Below are positions 61,030 to 64,000 of a DNA stretch of 64,000 nt, piece after piece. Source of the stretch: Daucus carota subsp. sativus (lineage: Eukaryota; Streptophyta; Magnoliopsida; Apiales; Apiaceae). Both the position numbers and the translations under genes were made by a program. The stretch covers positions 9,018,501-9,082,500 of the forward strand of contig NC_030387.2 in NCBI RefSeq assembly GCF_001625215.2. The letters are read 5' to 3'. The notes under the pieces are model-generated. The model had not been told where the DNA came from and ran no database searches. It saw nothing but the letters and a program-made list of their open reading frames with translations. Each line of letters starts with the position of its first letter. Position 1 is the first letter of the stretch.

Positions 61030-63859
61030 TTAGATTACAGTCTTCAATCTTTCATCAGTTCCATCCCGCTCAACCTGGATATGTTAATGATACCAAGTTA
61101 AACATGGTCAGTTGTGATTACAAGTAAGCTATCAAGAGCAAGAAACAAATTATTTTGCTTCAAGTCTTCAGTATCAGTGGACAGATAACAAAATTTAAGC
61201 TCCATCCTACACATAAATAATTGAACTACAACTCTGCTCACAACAGTATTTAACAACTCGTCTATTAAATTGCTAAAGACAACAAATCCGAAATGGGCAG
61301 GTAAAAAAACAAGATAAATGGAGAATGTATAAAGCGAGATAATGTAGAAGAAGTGTTTACCTCCACATGTACTCTTGGCTTCTTCTTTGGCTTGGCATCA
61401 GGTCCATCTTTGCCAAGCTTCCGCCCAACTGAAGAATCCTTTCTCTCTCTTTTCTGATTAATTGAGACTGTCAATTCATCATCTTCATCCGTCCCATCTG
61501 TAACATCAACTGCTGGTTTTAAACTTGAGACATAATAAAGCAATTGTAAATTATAATTCAAAAAACAAATGAGGATGAACCATACCATCTGCATCACTTT
61601 GTTCTAATGCAAGTCCGCCAAAATCTTCCATATCGTCCTCCTCTTCAAGGTCTTCATAGCCTTCAACATATTCTATCTCAGCCTCCTGCTTTTACAAATT
61701 ATGCAAAGATAAGAAACAGCTCTTTTTTATTTGAGTTCCTAGTATAGGTCACATATCCCAGGGCTATGAGGAAACATCTAGTTTCTTGCCCAACAGACAC
61801 CACTGAACAAAAAAGGAGAAATGAATAATAGAAAAAACTTTATACAAACTACCTCCTCTTCCTCTTCGACAGCATCCTTCTCCATATCATCAAGAAGCTT
61901 ATTGTATTTTTCAACAGGATAGTTGTATATATCCCCGTATACACCTTTCTCCAAACGTTCAAGTAATTCCTTTTCAATACTCTGCAAAATAAAAAGATGC
62001 TTTCAGCAAGGTAACATTGGTGTTTGGTGAGATATTTTAGCGGCAAAGAGCAACCAGAAATCTAACCTTGTCCAAGATTGCTGCCTTTTCAGCTTTTTCC
62101 TCTCTCCTAGACTCTCTCTTTATCTCTTTCCTAGGAAGAGTCATTATCTTCTCCCTGTTTGGAAAAAAATAAACAGAATACATTTCAGATAATAGTGCTT
62201 TAAGATCTATATGATATTACAACTATCTAACACAACCGCAGGGCTATAAATACAGAGGAAGAGATGAAGGAAAGATTTACGGTGACAGTAGGATCATTCA
62301 CACATACAAAATGTATCTTATAACAATCTTAGTTGAGGGTTAGGGTCTTTGCAACAGTTGACTACTTGACTTATTTTAAAGGGAAAAACAAAAAAATAAT
62401 GGCAACTGCTAATTAGAATTCTGCCTATGAAGGAAACTATATTCATCTATATATCAAAGAAATCAATTTGAAGAGTGGAGAATCCTGTGTATCAACAACT
62501 AGCTATGTACCTATTACAGTTTTAGGCTTAAAAATGAAAAACTTTAACACTACACAGTCCAACTATATCAACTCCACATTCGGGAAAGATCATCTGCCTG
62601 CTGTGCTTTTCATTCAACATTCACATAGAAAAATACAATTTGAACTAATTATAAGCGAATTTATTGCAGTTCTGAAGTCTGATACTATCAAGTATGCCCC
62701 ACTTCTAATTAGAATGTTCCTCCTAATAAATTCCTTTTAATAAATACTAATTATTACGAATGCAAACTTCCGGTTCTCATTTTTTCTCACTTCTAAGAAA
62801 TCAAATCTAAAACACTTCATGTTATATAAAGGAGATTAATTTATTTTCATATATGTAATCTTATATCATTCGACAATCCAAATGTAAAAAATGCAATCAT
62901 ATTCCTGATATCATATGATGCTACTTGACATTAAACACTCACATGGAAATATACAAGTCTTCCCCTGTTTAGTTGAACATTCCTCCTTACAAATACTCAA
63001 TAGTAATTACTTATTACTCCTAATCCGAACTTTTTTCCAGTTTTTATCCTCTTAAAAGAAATTAAATTTTAGTACTTAATGTTATGGAAAGAATTAACTG
63101 ATGCAATCTTATTGAATTCCACAATCCCAACACAAAACATGTAATCTTATTACCAATTTTCTACGTAGCTACTTAAAATTTTTATCAGATAGACACCCAC
63201 TTCAAAGCATCAGGGGTCTTAACTTAAAAGTCTACTCATTACCAGTTTTGTTTCTAATCACAAATCTCGAAAATAATGTATGTTATGCTACAAGTTTACT
63301 AATAATTTAGAATGATACAGAAATAGTTCATTGCCATTACAATGAACTAATTGTCCTGTTTCAGATCCAAATATACTGCATACCATGCAAATAATTGGAA
63401 AAATCAAATTAGCTTTAGATTGTGATACAGAATAATTTCATGTACACGTAGAGCAAGTACATGAGCAGTTAAGCACATACATAGTAATTGTACAATAGCA
63501 TAATCTGAACACGAAACATAATTGGTTGATGAAGATATCACATACCTTGTTTTCAGCGCAAGCTTCCTCATGCGTATCCTCATCTGAGTCATTTTGGTTA
63601 AACGTTGCTTTGTTTTGTGTACCAGAAATTTGGGCCAATACATCTGCAAAACGATGGTTTACACAGAATATCAGGCACATTTATGGCAAAAAGAATAGGA
63701 CAAATTAGTTACTCATATAATTAGGTAGAAACTACTATACCAGATTTTTGTCAATAATCTCGAGTGCTTTTTCATAATTTCTGGGCAATTTAATTCTCTC
63801 CCATAACTTGCTGGGCATATGAGCCCTTTCTGCTGTCTTCATGTACAAATAGAAGATTC
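61030..63859 (-). CDS. MAK16: MAK16, 60S ribosome biogenesis factor (5' end outside window)
   Basis: Seven exons on the minus strand: 63859-63741, 63643-63546, 62154-62067, 61981-61853, 61685-61586, 61509-61361 and 61074-61030, all GT-AG and in phase. They cover MAK16 from [20 protein letters not shown] through [53 protein letters not shown] and [20 protein letters not shown] to [20 protein letters not shown] and an acidic [17 protein letters not shown] tail with a basic end. MAK16 is a nucleolar protein that stabilises early pre-60S particles. Exons coding the N terminus with the RNHCSF and CNRSSCPLAN-type region lie beyond 64000. Intron 62155-63545 is 1.4 kb with no gene inside. Confidence 0.95.
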
Positions 63860-64000
63860 CTGTACAACCAATATTGGAAAAAGATAATCATCATTTTTGT
63901 TGCTGGTTTGAGTTCCATACTGATGTTTAAATTTCTCCTGTTGTACACCTGTACTCCCTATATATCAACTGTTTCCACTGTAGTCAACCTCCAACAATTA

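Noticed and set aside
62468..62740. 90-codon plus frame in MAK16 intron
   Set aside because: No domain and AT-rich intron context.

Overview
This 64 kb window is nuclear DNA from a plant, most likely a eudicot. It has AT-rich intergenic DNA, GT-AG introns, a nuclear tRNA-Arg gene, plant-only gene families (NPH3/BTB, DUF707, PIRL-type LRR, GT17) and a dense load of plant transposon types (Tat-lineage LTR element, Helitrons, Stowaway-like MITEs, hAT and Mutator-like elements). The species cannot be fixed from the sequence alone. Exon models below were built by hand from splice sites, reading phase and remembered family sequences.

Layout. 1-21 kb holds no complete protein gene I can support. 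It has a tRNA-Arg(ACG) gene (3.1 kb), a Helitron-like end (4.17 kb), a 5.8 kb gag-only Tat-lineage LTR retrotransposon with a 5-bp target duplication (4.65-10.45 kb), MITEs, and a striking ~1.6 kb near-perfect palindrome with 9-bp target duplications (16.46-18.05 kb). 23-31.4 kb is a gene island: a 14-exon DUF707 membrane protein (+) faces a two-exon GT17 N-acetylglucosaminyltransferase-like gene (-), tail to tail. 31.4-48.2 kb is again transposons: a GTTGCA-rich multi-inverted repeat inside a Stowaway-like element, MITEs, a Mutator-like element, an internally deleted hAT copy and a nest of Helitrons whose inner copy has a matching empty site. 49.6-64 kb is the second gene island: an NPH3/BTB gene (+), a small SFRCRLHR-motif protein (-), a glucose-6-phosphate 1-epimerase-like gene (-) lacking the usual catalytic residues, a PIRL-type LRR gene (-), and the 3' part of MAK16 (-), which runs off the right edge.

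The host genes do not form one pathway. As I recall it, DUF707, GT17, NPH3 and the SFRCRLHR protein are close neighbours in Arabidopsis (At1g67850, At1g67880, At1g67900, At1g67910), so this looks like a conserved block pulled apart here by about 17 kb of transposon DNA. GT17 should act in the Golgi on N-glycans, NPH3/BTB as a plasma-membrane or Cullin3-adaptor signalling protein, and MAK16 in 60S ribosome assembly.
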